DNA of 64,000 nucleotides from Heterobilharzia americana. Taxonomy: Eukaryota > Platyhelminthes > Trematoda > Strigeidida > Schistosomatidae. The stretch lies in NCBI GenBank assembly GCA_944470555.2, contig OX104134.1, positions 106,572,701 to 106,636,700 on the forward strand, read 5' to 3'. Both the position numbers and the translations under genes were made by a program. Positions 22,189-33,341 of this stretch are shown here, one piece after another. Under the pieces are notes generated by a model, which worked only from the letters and a program-made list of their open reading frames with translations, was not told the origin of the DNA and did no database searches. Positions within the stretch are counted from its first letter, which is position 1. The number at the start of each line of letters is the position of its first letter.

Positions 22189-22864
22189 ACGACTTGCTGC
22201 GATGCGCCAAGGTGCGTTTCCGTGAAGTGCTACGTGATCTAGGACTTCGAGATCGTAGCAACCGTCTCACAGAGTTGCACAACTTGGTCACCTCTGAATC
22301 CTGGCGCTCTGTTTTGTCGCAGATAGAATATACGTTGGAGACTGGTCTGCTGGATATCTCCAGTATTTTATCTGCTGAGGCTGCCAGGTCGTCGAGTGGG
22401 ACTGACTGGAGTGTCACCAACACGGTTTGCACCGGTTGTGGTAGTTTCGAGAGAAATAGTTCTCGGAAGAAACCATCGTCAAATGTTCGTGCACCGATTA
22501 CTTCTCGCATGCGTGCGAGGACTTCAGTAGCTGAGTGGCTGCCTAGCTCGATGTTACGAAACAATTCGTCTAGACGTTGGCGATCTGTGAGATCGCTTTT
22601 CTTCAAGAGTGCGGCCTTTAGAAGTGCATAAGGGTCACTTACTTCAGGATTAAACATGTTTGCTGTAACATACCTGTTTAATTCTCGCGGTAGTGAACGG
22701 ATGACAGCAAGAAATCGAGAATGAGGATCTGAGACACCCTGTTCTCGAAAATCTGCCTCGGCATACAGAAACCATGTTTCTGCATTGTCTGGCCAATATG
22801 GCACGAGTTGGATCGTGTTCGTAGTCGACTTAATACGAATAAGCTTGGGAGTGTGGTCGGACAT
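22025..22864 (-). CDS. gag: Gypsy-1B Gag, intact frame
   Basis: A 279-residue Gag with no stop, starting at an ATG 129 nt from the LTR. The N-terminal half is capsid-like (YWPDNAETWFLYAEADFREQ, PEVSDPYALLKAALLKKSDL). A Ser/Arg-rich basic segment (RRLLRSRSPRSRSTSRKR) precedes the zinc box CWFHNTYGDEARKCRKPC, spaced CX2HX9CX3C. It would package element RNA. It is the only apparently intact retroelement ORF of its length in the window, in an element that has lost its enzymes. Confidence 0.9.
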   Translation of the reverse strand: MSDHTPKLIRIKSTTNTIQLVPYWPDNAETWFLYAEADFREQGVSDPHSRFLAVIRSLPRELNRYVTANMFNPEVSDPYALLKAALLKKSDLTDRQRLDELFRNIELGSHSATEVLARMREVIGARTFDDGFFRELFLSKLPQPVQTVLVTLQSVPLDDLAASADKILEISSRPVSNVYSICDKTERQDSEVTKLCNSVRRLLRSRSPRSRSTSRKRTLAHRSKSCGSPKTKPNRVENPEWCWFHNTYGDEARKCRKPCRFKKDPNSGNGHAGTCSRQP

Positions 22865-22972
22865 GAGAAAGTGTAGTAAATGGATATATAAATGTTATCG
22901 AAATGAAAACAATAAACAAATATAAAATGGAACAGGCTCACCAATTCAATACTTGTTATTGGTCGGGATATG

Positions 22973-22992
22973 TGATCACGTCGGGCTCACCA
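22973..22992 (-). promoter_or_regulatory. Primer-binding site of Gypsy-1B
   Basis: Identical to the copy A site: TGGTGAGCCCGACGTGATCA, tRNA-Trp type, one base after the LTR. Confidence 0.87.
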
Positions 22993-22993
22993 A

Positions 22994-23337
22994 TTTAGGA
23001 TTTGTCCTGGTGCGAACTTGACAGACGCAAAGACCAATCACTAATTATTCGAACTTGTTATATACCCACGAATACGAGACCAAGGAAAAACACGATAGCG
23101 TAGTCGGATGGAATAGTATATTTGGATGGTTATGCCAAAATACCGATGCGTTCCAACTAACTGGCTAGAGAGTCGAATACGAGCAATGCAACGTAACACG
23201 ACAGCGTGCCAAATGGCGAGGATGCTTGACCGGGTGCCTTCAGCTTAGCGAGTCCAGTTAAACTATCAAGGTCAGCATCAATGTCGAAAGTCGTCAAACC
23301 CTAGGCTATTGATTTTGGGGAAGTGTATGACGCTACA
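22994..23337 (-). repeat. 5' LTR of Gypsy-1B
   Basis: 344 bp with TATATAA near 23055. The AAGT duplication follows at 23338. Confidence 0.92.
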
Positions 23338-23341
23338 AAGT

Positions 23342-25283
23342 CAACATTTTAGGTCATCAGCCGCCAAGGTGCAAGTTTTCGTATCTCGATTCTTGTTTTT
23401 TGCAACACCTTGTAGTTAGGAAAAACTTTACTGGACAATTCATTCTTCCATAGGATCACGGACCGGTCATTGCCTTCTGGTTTTCGCTGCTCAGTAAAGC
23501 ACAAGGCTCTGAGGGAGAACACTCGCTATTCATATACAGTAAGAGCGCCTCGTCGCTCCGATGTCCTTTGTGTATCTAATAATATTCATTTGTTCACTTG
23601 GCGATGGGTGCTGATTCGTCATAACTAATGATCTCAAGCCCATTTTTTAACTTCAACAAGCTCAAAACGAAGCGTCTCGACTGAAGTCAATCGGAGCTCT
23701 AAGATTAAAGTTGCTAGTTTAGTCGCCGTCATCATCTCATGCAGATAAATATGAAAAGATTCCTTGTTCTCTCAGTGAGTTTACTTGCGATCCAATATCT
23801 GGTCTCACAGTTGATTCATGATTTGGTAGAAATGAATATGTTTTTCTTATTTAATGCTCCATGTTTGACGATACAGTCAAAGTTAGATCATTATTACGAA
23901 ACTTGGTGCCGCTGAATACAATAGATGTATCAGTTTCATTCTGCCCGAGAGTTCCCATGACTAGCCACTTGATGAAACTATCAATATTCCATTCCAGTCT
24001 CGATGAGCAATCTTTTCTGTTTAATAATCAACATCAGTGATTTCAAATGTCCAAATTACATTCCGAAGATTATGTGACCCATGGTGGTAAAGTCAATCAC
24101 AAGCGGAATGACATCCGACCAATTCATGTTTCTTACTTACATTGGTGGTTAGAATGACCCTGATTTTCAACCGGGATCTTGTCACCCGCTGAATGGAATC
24201 CCAGAACCACTTTTTCAGCACCTAATCAACTTGAAACATTGCACACCTATGGTGGGCGTAAATATCAGCTTTCTAGATTGGTTGCAGTCAGTGCAGTGGA
24301 ATCTCCTCACTCTTCAGCGGGGTGCACAAAACCTCAGATACGCTCATGAGGCAAAACCCCTCCAGTTCTTTGGCATTGTGGTTCATGGCACTATCCGTTA
24401 AAAAACACAAACGTCGACAGTGTCATCTTTTGAGTACGAAGAATAGTGCCTTAGAGGCTAAATGTCCTTTTTGCCAACACAACACATCCGGCCAAGCTCA
24501 TAGCGTTTTGCGACTCTCATAGTTGGTTTTGGGAACAAAAGAAAGCATGTTAGTCCATTAATGGCAAATCTGTTCGTCTCCAGTTTGACACAGCTTCCAA
24601 TAAAACCGTGATTTCGTAGCAAGTAGTGCCCACGGATCCAACCAGCTGAACGCTCTCCTAGTGATACTTCAGATATGCTGAAACGCCCTGATAAAACAAG
24701 CTTTCTATGCAGTTTGGAGAACGAAAGTTCGGTGATCCATTTTTCCTGACATTGTCACAGCTTAGACCAGCTTGGTTTGGATTAGATATATGAACCGGGA
24801 ATCTTAAATTTTCCATATAACTCAGCACGTACCATTCTCTGCCGAAGATGATTTAAGCAAAACCCCTGCTCATGCAGCCCAACTGCTCATGGTTGCTGCG
24901 GCTCATATGGCACGGGAAAGGCATGCCACTCATCAACTCCCAAGCAGGCCATTCCTGTTCGAACATCAGTTCGACATAGAAGATCAAACCCTTTCCGTTT
25001 TGATCCATACTCTCCTTTTTACGGCGGTAGGTGGTAGGAAGCGGCACGAATGAAAATCAGCGTTTAAGGTCATCACCCGCCAGGGAAAAGGTTATTGCAC
25101 TTTGCCGTTTGTTTGATGCTACCGTGTGGTCGGGAAAAACCTCACTGGACAGCCTATTCTACGGGTGATCGGCTAAAATAAGTATGCAGTCCAAGCATCT
25201 CGACGCGTTAATGTTGTTCATGTATTTATTTCCATTCACCCGGTCACTTCAAGTATTAGTGTGGACTCTGATCGAGCACTAGT
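23342..25283. other. Unassigned; weak element traces
   Basis: 23360-23470 and 25055-25175 share a family resemblance (AGGTCATCA, CCGCCA, GGAAAAAC, TCACTGGACA), so a repeat pair probably lies here. Around 24170-24420 the plus strand gives FQPGSCHPLNGIPEPLFQ and MVGVNISFLDWLQS, coding-like but unidentified. No clear gene. Confidence 0.35.
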
Positions 25284-25748
25284 ATGTGCTTTACTGCCCC
25301 CAGAAGGCAGGCGCCAGTTAGGCATGCTTGGTTAAAAAATGACAACATGAAGTGCGCGAGTGCGGAGAAGATAGTTAGGCGTATATCTAAACATGACAGC
25401 CATCCTCATCTTGAGGAAAATGGATGTAGTATTATAGCTGCAGCTGAGAAGATAGGGTTTAAGCTGTACTCAATGGTTGGGAAACATGACTGGATTTCCA
25501 CATCATCAGCCGAACTGATTGCTGTGAGAAAACTCATTCCAGATAGATCTTACCATAATGAAAAGCCAGAGCAACGTGAACATGAATTGACCAACAGTCC
25601 TCCCAGCGATCACAAACAGTCATGGGCGAAGAAAGCAAGACAGATAGGTCTTGGTCAACTGCAGCAACTAATGGCTTTAATGAATCCGCGATGTCAGACA
25701 AACCGTCCATTTCGTATATGCAATAGGTCCAGTGACCCTCGCTGGTAA
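25284..25748 (+). CDS. Hypothetical ORF, 154 codons
   Basis: An open plus-strand frame starting MCFTAPRRQAPVRHAW. It includes VRRISKHDSHPHLEENGCSI, KLYSMVGKHDWISTSSAELI and KKARQIGLGQLQQLM. Its last 25 or so codons run over the Gypsy-2 3' LTR on the opposite strand, so that part is fortuitous. The composition is protein-like, but I recognise no domain. It could be the ORF1 of a non-LTR element or a fossil gene. No promoter or splice evidence was seen. Confidence 0.3.
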   Translation: MCFTAPRRQAPVRHAWLKNDNMKCASAEKIVRRISKHDSHPHLEENGCSIIAAAEKIGFKLYSMVGKHDWISTSSAELIAVRKLIPDRSYHNEKPEQREHELTNSPPSDHKQSWAKKARQIGLGQLQQLMALMNPRCQTNRPFRICNRSSDPRW

Positions 25749-25979
25749 GTTGATTAACAACGACGCGAATTGAAAAGACCGAAACACGAATGTCTGCCAA
25801 CGATGCATTTCAAGTGCACCTTGACCAGCGAACCGAAAACCAAGAGAAGCACGAAGTGCACAAGTGTTGAAGGTGTGTGGAACGTTCTTAGGCATCTGTG
25901 ATGCAGAAAAACATCGCAAAGATGTACAATGTCTAAAAATTGAATGATATGTTCGAGGGAACTAGCTGAGGTTACTACA
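25675..25979 (-). repeat. 3' LTR of Gypsy-2
   Basis: Aligned without gaps to 39148-39452, with two differences in 305 bp. It starts TGTAGTAACCTCAGC at 25979. On the minus strand the preceding bases are AGGAGAAGACTAA, a purine-rich tract. The last 26 bp of the 5' LTR (39122-39147) have no good match here. Confidence 0.85.
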
Positions 25980-27773
25980 TTAGTCTTCTCCTAGAACACA
26001 GATATTATCGATGATGTCCGTTTCTGATAATTAACGCAACAATCACAATAAATTGGAAAAATTTGAAGCACTATCAATAAAGCTTATTATTTGTCCTTTG
26101 GGTTCCTAGTGGGATATGCGGCTTCAGTAGCACGTTACCGTTTCACTCCGTTCTCTGCGGTATTTTCAACCTGGCTCCATCACAGCCCGCAAGCTTTCAT
26201 TTCTTCCTCACACGACCCTTCATGTCACCCTCAGCCAGGAGGCCCAACTCGTCGTTCCCCCTTCGGATTCCATCCAGGGGCCTGGCATGCCGCGTGGTGT
26301 CCCTGTATGGTCTCCTCTGCGTATCTGCAATCCATCTCCGCTTCCTTCTGCATATCTGCCCGGCGATGGGTCCTTGGATGGTTCGTTGCCCGACCAGAGC
26401 TCCTTGTCGCTTATTCTTTCGGGCCACCTGGCCTTCAGTTCAGAGTGTAGGCGGCTGTTAATTAATGACTTCAGTTTTTTGGAAATGCTTTTTCGAACCA
26501 CATAGGGGCACTGACTTGACTGAATCAGTATTGAAGATCTGGGTCACGTTCTTCATGCTGAGTGCAGCGCGGTAGATTTCCACACTGATTTCAGGTTAAC
26601 GAACGCTTGTCTTGCTTTTCCAACCCTGGCTGCTGTGACATCTTCATGTGTGCCGCCACCTGTAGTTGAAACGATGCTGCTTGAGCAGGCAGGTGAAAGA
26701 AACTACTTCCCTTAGATTCCTCCTACTGATGGTGACTGGTGCTTTTTATTGCTGTTGTTGTCAGGTGGGTATCTTCGCCGCTTCTGTCCCCTCTACGCTC
26801 ACCAGAAGTCCCTCCTTTGCTGTTCCGCCTCTTCTACCAAGTTGTTGGCTTTTGCCTGTAGACCTTCTAGTTTGTGCTGTAGGACATTAAGCACAAATCA
26901 TCATTGACGAAATCCGAATCTCCTAGGGTCTTTTCATCGGTCCAGCCAGCGTCTCCCCATTCTCTTGTTCCTCAAAGTTGTCCGTTGCATGATACAATCC
27001 TGCTCAGTCGACCACAATCAGGAAGATAATTGGTGACTGTAGGCAACCTTGTCTTACTGCTGTCGTCCGTCTTTGTAGCGCCCAGTAAACTTGGTTATAA
27101 TTTCTATGTTGTAAACTTTGTGCTCACTATTGACTGCAGTTGGATGATGAATGACCTTTAATGTACTCATGAAGTTTTGCCCGCTAAACTAGACCACTAG
27201 GCTGCCTGGAGTAAATGCGTTATACATCCACCACTGCCTTTTTATTTGCTACCTTGTGGCCTCCTAAAACAAATCAGTCATAGCGTTAGCCATAAGACCC
27301 CGGGTCCGACATCTTCACTTCAGAGGCATCACTGAGCTTTCCACTGTGAATCAATTGGCATGTGGTGTCCTCACGTAGCTGCTGGGTGAGGTTGATGAAG
27401 GTTTGTGGTACTCCATAGTGTGAAGCAGCTGCCAAGCCACTCTCGGTAGATGCTGTCGAAGGCCTTTTGAAGGTCAGTGAAGCTGAGGTAGAGTTGAGTT
27501 GACTGCCATTGTAAACTATGTTCTATGATGATGCGTAGTGCATCGTTGTAATTTGGTCCGCACATGATTTGTACTTTTTGAAGCCAGGCTGCTCTGGCCG
27601 TGGTTTTGAATCCAGTGCATCCTTTAATCTCTCCGGGATGATGAGGATTAATACTTTGCTTGGGGTGGGGAGGAGTGGAGCATAATTCCTCGCCAGTTCT
27701 TGCAAAGACCTGGGTCTTCCTTCTATAAAGGGGTATGACAAGGCACCCCTCCTTCCGACCAATCGGCAGGTAC

Positions 27774-27826
27774 CTTTCCTTCCTTCCTTCCCTCCCTCCC
27801 TCCCTCCCCCTTCGTTCCTTCCTTCC
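27774..27826. repeat. CCTT/CCCT simple repeat
   Basis: An irregular pyrimidine repeat that expands a Lys/Glu/Gly-rich spot (EGGREGRKEG on the minus strand) of RTE-D. Confidence 0.9.
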
Positions 27827-28527
27827 AGACTTTCCGCAATAGTGGTGTGGGCATGCCTGTTGCTGTTGTCCCTGCTTCTGTTTTCAGCGCTTCTGGTGGA
27901 ATTACATCTGGTCCTGATGCTTTCCTGGATTTTGGCAACTTTATGGCGCTCAGGACTTCATTTATGCTTTTGTCGGAGGATTTGTGTTCACTGATAGTTC
28001 TGTGGCCGGGCTGCTGGTGGTATTTCTGGATGAGTTGCGGGAGGGGGTGATCTGCTGAGAAGATTTTTGAACCGGCCAGCCCATGGTTTTCTTTGTTTCT
28101 CCACTTTGCCAACTAACTTTCTTCCACTATCTTGCATTGGTTTCATCTCCGCTGACACCTTCCCATCATGATAGCTACTCCAAAACTCAGTGTGCTGTGC
28201 TCGTGGTTGTCGTCTGGGTGACTATATCGGAGTAGATTATTGACTCATCTCCAGTTGACAGTTGGGAGAGTCCACTTCAATTCCATCTGCAGATTCCTCG
28301 CGAAGTCCTAGCTCTTCTGTGCCATACCTTCTCATCTCTTATGCAATATGGGCAGCCATGGTATGTTCATACATGGCGAGGACACTCCATGTCCCTATTC
28401 TTGCTTTCATCGAGAGAAGACACACCAGCCAAAAATTGGCTTCCCGAAGGTTTTCACCAACTGGCGTCATTTTGTCTCCCCAGTTCCAGTGGGGAATAGT
28501 TTTATTTTCATTTTTATGTCCCTTTGT

Positions 28528-28770
28528 CTGAGAAGGCCGACTAGGGACATCACGCGCCAGGCCAGATGTTCGGGTGGAACCCCTACGGGAAGCGACGAGT
28601 TGGGCGTCCGAAGCGAGAGTGACATGAAGGAGATCGTGCGAGGAAGTGAGAGCTTTTGGGCTGTAGTTGGGCCAGGTTCAAAAGATTTCAGAGAACAGAG
28701 CGCATTGGAGACGTCCTACTGAAACCCTATATTCCATTAGAAACCCAAGGGATAAATAATAAAAGTGATA
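28528..28770 (+). mobile_element. 5'-truncated RTE tail, antisense inside RTE-D
   Basis: 243 bp holding only the C-terminus (RRPTRDITRQARCSGG, TPTGSDELGVRSESDM) and 3' end of the same RTE family, ending AAATAATAAAAGTGATA. It is flanked by ATGTCC(C/G)TTTGT at 28516-28527 and 28771-28782, a 12-bp duplication with one mismatch. Confidence 0.88.
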
Positions 28771-28906
28771 ATGTCCGTTTGTGCTTTGAAGTTTTTTTAG
28801 TGATTGAACTGGCTTCCTGGGGCAGGGTTGCTAGCCCTATGCCCAACCTTCCCACTTTATCAGGGCTTAGGGCCGGCCACTAACCGGTGAACTAGTAAAC
28901 TAGGCG

Positions 28907-29439
28907 AGCAACTACGAGGCGGGATACTACAGGTTAATGTGGACACACAAAAACAAACGATAAAGTGAATGGAAATAACGGAAGATAAAATAATATATTG
29001 CTACTCGTAACAAAGCGCATGTAGTTACAAACAGTAAGTGAAATAACTTAGTACATGACATTCATGATATAGATTCATGTGCAGATAAAAAAGCGGTTCA
29101 GTAGTATAAATAATAAAACGTTTACCAAACTGCAACAAATAATATTATGAAGTTATGGTTAGCAGGCGTAAATGATTTTTCTTTCGAAAGAAACGAAATG
29201 CAATTGTCTGTGAAGACGTCTAACGTGCAGCTAGATTAATTGTTGTACGGGTGGAAGAAACAAGCTCAAGAGTGAAAAGATGCTCTGGTGTCGGAATCCG
29301 TGAGGCTATGTTGATGTAAAAAATGTTAACCGTATTTAAAAATTCAATTTAATGCATATTTACAATAAATAAATGAGGAATGGAGGTTGAAGATATTAGA
29401 AGTGAATTTTTTTGGAAACCATCTAGGCCAATGAACCCT
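28907..29439. other. Gypsy-2 3' untranslated region, presumed
   Basis: AT-rich sequence between the end of pol and RTE-D. No coding signal. Assigned only by position inside Gypsy-2. Confidence 0.4.
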
Positions 29440-30094
29440 CCTTCCTTAATTCGCGCGGTTTGTTTTAGGGATGTTGTAACGGTTTGCTAACCCAACTGTA
29501 CCCGTCAAATACCTGAGTACAGTCTTGAAGCGTTTGAGGCGCATAAGAAACTGTTGTTTTTGTCGTCTCAGGGTCGTGGTTTTAGACTTTTCATGTAGGC
29601 CACGAGCCGTCGTACATAGTTCGTTAAATCCTGTGGAACTTTAATCTTTTGGCTAAACAGTCGCCTGGCAATAGTAGAGCAGTTCCATAAACTAATTATG
29701 CCGTAAAACAACCGGGATGGTGTTTTATCGTCGATTGTATCCCTTAGAGAACCAGTGATGGCTTGTCGCTCCACTTACCATTGTATTGAGCAGCCATTAA
29801 TGTCGCTTTTAGCCGTCGGTGAAATCTTTCTGCCATTCCATTGGCGGTTGGATGGTAACCGGGCGTCCAAAGTCCTTTGATTCCAATAATTCCGTGAGTT
29901 CCCGAAAAAGATTGCTTTAGAACCGTACACCTCGGTCTGTAGTAATCATAGCGGTACACCAAAATTCGAAATCCAGTGTCGCATGGTATTCTGAGGATTG
30001 TTTCCACTGAAGCGTCACTAATGGGCACTGCGGCTGGTTATCTGGTAAAACGGTAGACGTAAGTAAAAAGGTAGTTGGAACCATTAGATGGCGG
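29440..30094 (-). pseudogene. Gypsy-2 integrase, distal part
   Basis: The core and C-terminal portion of a DDE integrase, which joins LTR DNA to the chromosome. The minus strand shows ISDASVETI, ATLDFEFWCT, a TTDRGVRF block, GYHPTANGMAERFHRRLKAT with the catalytic Glu, and a pol end resembling GRRVHWPRWFPKK near 29440. Frameshifts and stops occur throughout. Its upstream neighbour is cut off by the RTE at 30095. Confidence 0.8.
30084..30094. repeat. Target-site duplication of RTE-E (left)
   Basis: TTAGATGGCGG, repeated exactly at 33342-33352. Confidence 0.92.
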
Positions 30095-33000
30095 CATTTA
30101 TTGTTTTATTGTTATTAGTCCCTTGGGTTCCTAGTGGAACATAGGGCTTCAGTAGCACGCCTCCAGTGACCTCTGTTCTCTGAGATCTTTTGAACCTGGT
30201 TCCACGACAGCCCAGAAGCTCTCATTTCCTGCTCGCATGACCTCCTCCATGTCACCCTCGGACGTCCAACTCGTCGCTTCCCATGGGGATTCCACTCGAG
30301 CAACCGGCCTGACGCGTGATGTCCTCAGTCGGCCTTCTCAGTGCATGGCCAATCCATCTCCACTTCTTCCTGCATATTTGTTGCGTGATAGGTTCTTGCT
30401 TGTTGGTTCGTTCCCAGAGTTCCTTGTTGCTTATTTTTTCTGGCCATCTGATCTTCAGTAACGAGCCAGTGTAAGCAGTTGTTGATGAATGTCTGTAGTT
30501 TATTGGAAATGCCTTTCGTGACGCGCCAAGTCTCTGAACCATACAAGAGCACTGACTTGACGTTGGTGTTGAAAATCCGTATCTTGTTCCGCATGCTGAG
30601 TGCAGATCTCCACACTGGTTTCAGGCTAATGAACGCCTGTCTTGCTTTTCCGATTCTGACTTTGACGTCCTCGTCCGTCCCGCCTGTAGTTGAAACAGTG
30701 CTGCCTAGATAAGTGAAGGAGGTTACTTCCTTCAAGTTTCTCCCGTTGACGGTGATTGGAGTTTGTTGTTGTTGTTGTTGATGGTGGTGGTGCGGTATCT
30801 TCATCACTTCTGTCTTCTCTATATTCACCTGAAGTCCCGTCTTAGCTGCCTCTTCTATCAACTTGTTAGTTTTTGCCTGCAGATCTTCAAGTTTATGTGA
30901 CATTAGGCACAAGTCATCGGCGAAATCCAAGTCTTCTAGGTTCTTTTCCGTCGTCCAGCGTATCCCCCTCTTCTCGCTGCCTACTGTTTGCTGCATGGTC
31001 CAGTCCACCACAATAAGGAATATCATGGGGGATAGTAGGCAACCTTGTTTCACTCCTGTCTTCACTTCAAAAGCATCACTGAGCTTCCCATTGTGGATTA
31101 CTTGGCATGTGGCATCTTCATATAGTTGTTGAATGAGGCGGATAAAGGTTTGCGGTACTCCGTAGTATTGAAGCAGTTTCCAAATTACTTCTCGGTCGAC
31201 GCTGTCAAAGGCCTTCTCAAAGTCGATGAAGTTGAGGTAGAGCAGTTGATTGCCATTCTACGCTCTGTTCTATGATGATGCGAAGCGTTGCAATTTGGTC
31301 AGCACATGATTTGTACTTCCTGAAGCCTGCCTGTTCCGGTCGCAGTTTTGAATCCAGTGCGTCTTTAAGCCTCTCCAGGATGATGCGGCTTAATATTTTA
31401 CTTGGGGTGGACAGGAGAGTGATTCCGCGCCAGTTCTTGCAAGCACTGAGGTCTCCCTTCTTCGGCAGTTTGACAAGGTAACCCTTCTTCCAATCGTCAG
31501 GTACCTTCTCTTCCTTCCACACCTCCAATAGTGGTGTGAGCATGTCCGCTGTTGTCTCTGCATCTGTTCTCAGTGCTTCTGGCGGTATTCCATCTGGTCC
31601 TGCTGCTTTCCCACATTTCAGTAGCTTTATGGCGTTCAGGACTTCCATTTTCGTTGGGGGATTAATGTTCACTTGTAATTCAGCGGCTGCAGGTGGTATT
31701 TCTGGACGAAGTGCAGGTGGTGGTCGATTCAAGAGCTTCTTGAAGTGGTCGGCCCATCGTTTCCTCTGTTTCTCTTCTTTTGTAATTAAATTTCCTTCTT
31801 CATCTTTTATTGGTTTCATCTGTGTTGGTCTCTTCCCTGATAGCAACCTGGTTATTTGATACAATGTCGTCAGGTCTCTGTCTCTCCTACCTGCAGCCTG
31901 TTCTGCTTCACTTGCCAGTGTTTCGTAGAAGTGTCTTTTGTCTTTGCGTGCACTCTTCTTCACTTCTTTGTCCAGTGTGTTTTATACATTGTGCTCAGTT
32001 CCTCTTGTCGTTGAGCATCCTTGCACTGGTTTATCTTCTGCTTCACCATCCTCCTCTCCTCTATCAGCTTCCAGGTATCCGTCGAGATCCATTCCTTGTC
32101 TTCTTTCTTCTTCCTTCCTAATACGGCTGTGCAGGTTTCTTTCCACATAGCTTTCAAAGACTTCCAGTGTTCTTCCACACAGGTTTTTTCAGAGATGTTC
32201 CTCGATATCTCCCATTTTGTCTTGATGGCTGGTTGACGTGAAGATCTCCTTTGTAGTTTCATCCTTCAGTTTCCGAGTGTTGTACTTGAATTGAGGTCTA
32301 TCACCAGCTTCCTTGAAGGCCTTTAACTTGATTTGGAAGGTTCCTTGCACTAGATAGTGGTCTGAACCTACATCTGCTCCTCTTCTTGACCTTGTGTTAA
32401 GTAGACTGCGTCTCCATTTTCTTGAGATTGAGATAAAGTCGATTTGATTTTTAGTGTGTCCATCTGGTGAAATCCATGTCGCTTTGTGGATATCTTTGTG
32501 CCTGAACACACTGCCTCCAATCACCAAATCGTTGAATGCGCAGAATTCTGCAAACAATTCTCCATTCTCATTCATCACCTCACCTAGCGCCTCTCGACCC
32601 ATGGTTAGTTCTCTTCCCGTGTTGTCCCCTCCCAGTTTGGCATTCATGTCGCCCATCAGAATTTTGATATCGCCAACTGACGTCTTGTCCAGTGTTGATT
32701 GAAGTTGTCTGTAGAAATCCTCCTTTTTCTCTTGCTCTGCATTATTTGTAGGTGCATAACATTGTATGATTGTGACCTTCCTTCCTTTTGAGTTGAATCT
32801 TGCTGTCATGATCCTGGAGGAGATTGGTTCCCACTGCATGAGAGCCTTCGATGCTCTTGAGGACATCATGATAGCCACTCCCTCAGTGTGCTCGTGGTTG
32901 GCGTCTGGGTGACCGGAGTAAATTATTGATTCTCCAGTTGACAGTTTGGAGAGTCCACTCCCATTCCATCTGCTTTCGCAAATCCCAAGCACTTCGATGT

Positions 33001-33341
33001 GATACCTTCTCATCTCCTTTGCAATCTGGGCTGCCTTACTGGGTTCAAACATCGTACGGACATTCCATGTCCCCACGTTTACTTTCGCTTTCATCGAGAG
33101 AGAAGACACATCGGCCAATTGGCTTCCCGAAGGCTTTCACCAACTGGCGTCATTTCGCCTCTCCGATTCCAGCGGGGAATAAGTTTGTTTTCATTTTTTA
33201 TATTTTGTTTGTGCTTTGAAGTTTCTTTAGCGGTTAGATTTGTTTTACGGGGTAGGGTTGCCAGCCCTATGCCCAACCTTCCCTCTTTACCCGGGCTCAG
33301 GACCGGCTAGTAACTAGTAAACTAGTTAACCAGGCGAGGTT
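30095..33341 (-). mobile_element. Full-length RTE-clade element E (SR2-like)
   Basis: 3247 bp between exact 11-bp duplications. On the minus strand the 5' end reads AACCTCGCCTGGTTAACTAG, a leader of about 250 nt precedes the pol start, and the 3' end is an A-rich ACAATAAAACAATAAA tail without a long poly(A). One pol reading region encodes endonuclease, RT and the C-terminal block. It is the longest and best-preserved non-LTR copy in the window, but frameshifts keep it from making a single protein. It interrupts the Gypsy-2 integrase. Confidence 0.93.
30115..33094 (-). pseudogene. RTE-E pol (endonuclease-RT), frameshifted
   Basis: The first ATG in context is at 33094 (MKAKVNVGTWNVRTM). The endonuclease runs to about 32350 with NVRTMFEPSKAAQIAKEM, ICESRWNGSG, KILMGDMNAKLGGDN and DVGSDHYLVQGTFQ, so all core motifs are present. 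RT follows: KAAGPDGIPPEALRTD, FEKAFDSVDREVI, VKTGVKQGCLLSPMIF and LEDLDFADDLCLMSHKLED with the FADD active site. The C-terminus reads GKRRVGRPRVTWRRSCEQE. The frame changes near 32230, 31960, 31240, 30400 and 30290, about five small indels. Motif preservation suggests a fairly recent copy. Confidence 0.9.

Larger units (their letters stand above)
20535..23337 (-). mobile_element. Gypsy-1 copy B, both LTRs, RT-integrase deleted
   Basis: A complete insertion unit of 2803 bp: 5' LTR (23337-22994), primer site, intact gag, protease plus RT N-terminus, a deletion junction near 21303, about 420 bp of 3' untranslated region, a polypurine tract and the 3' LTR (20878-20535). It is flanked by a 4-bp AAGT duplication (20531-20534 and 23338-23341). 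A full-length relative would be about twice as long, so most of RT and all of RNase H and integrase are gone. The two LTRs differ at 5 of 344 positions by eye. Confidence 0.92.
26084..28906 (-). mobile_element. RTE-clade element D, internally deleted
   Basis: A second copy of the family at 30.1-33.3 kb, inserted in the Gypsy-2 3' region. It has the 5' leader (GGTTGGGCATAGGGCTAGCA near 28840), an endonuclease start, a deletion near 28120 that removes most of the endonuclease, RT pieces (SRKASGPDVIPPEAL near 27950-27900, LYLSFTDLQKAFDSIYREW near 27480) and the C-terminus. Frames shift often. A 243-bp insert lies in its leader (28528-28770). No convincing target duplication was found. Confidence 0.85.

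Noticed and set aside
25677..25919. 80-codon minus-strand frame starting MRCFSASQMPKNVPH, duplicated at 39150-39392.
   Set aside because: Lies inside the Gypsy-2 LTR. It is repeated because the LTR is repeated, with no sign of coding.
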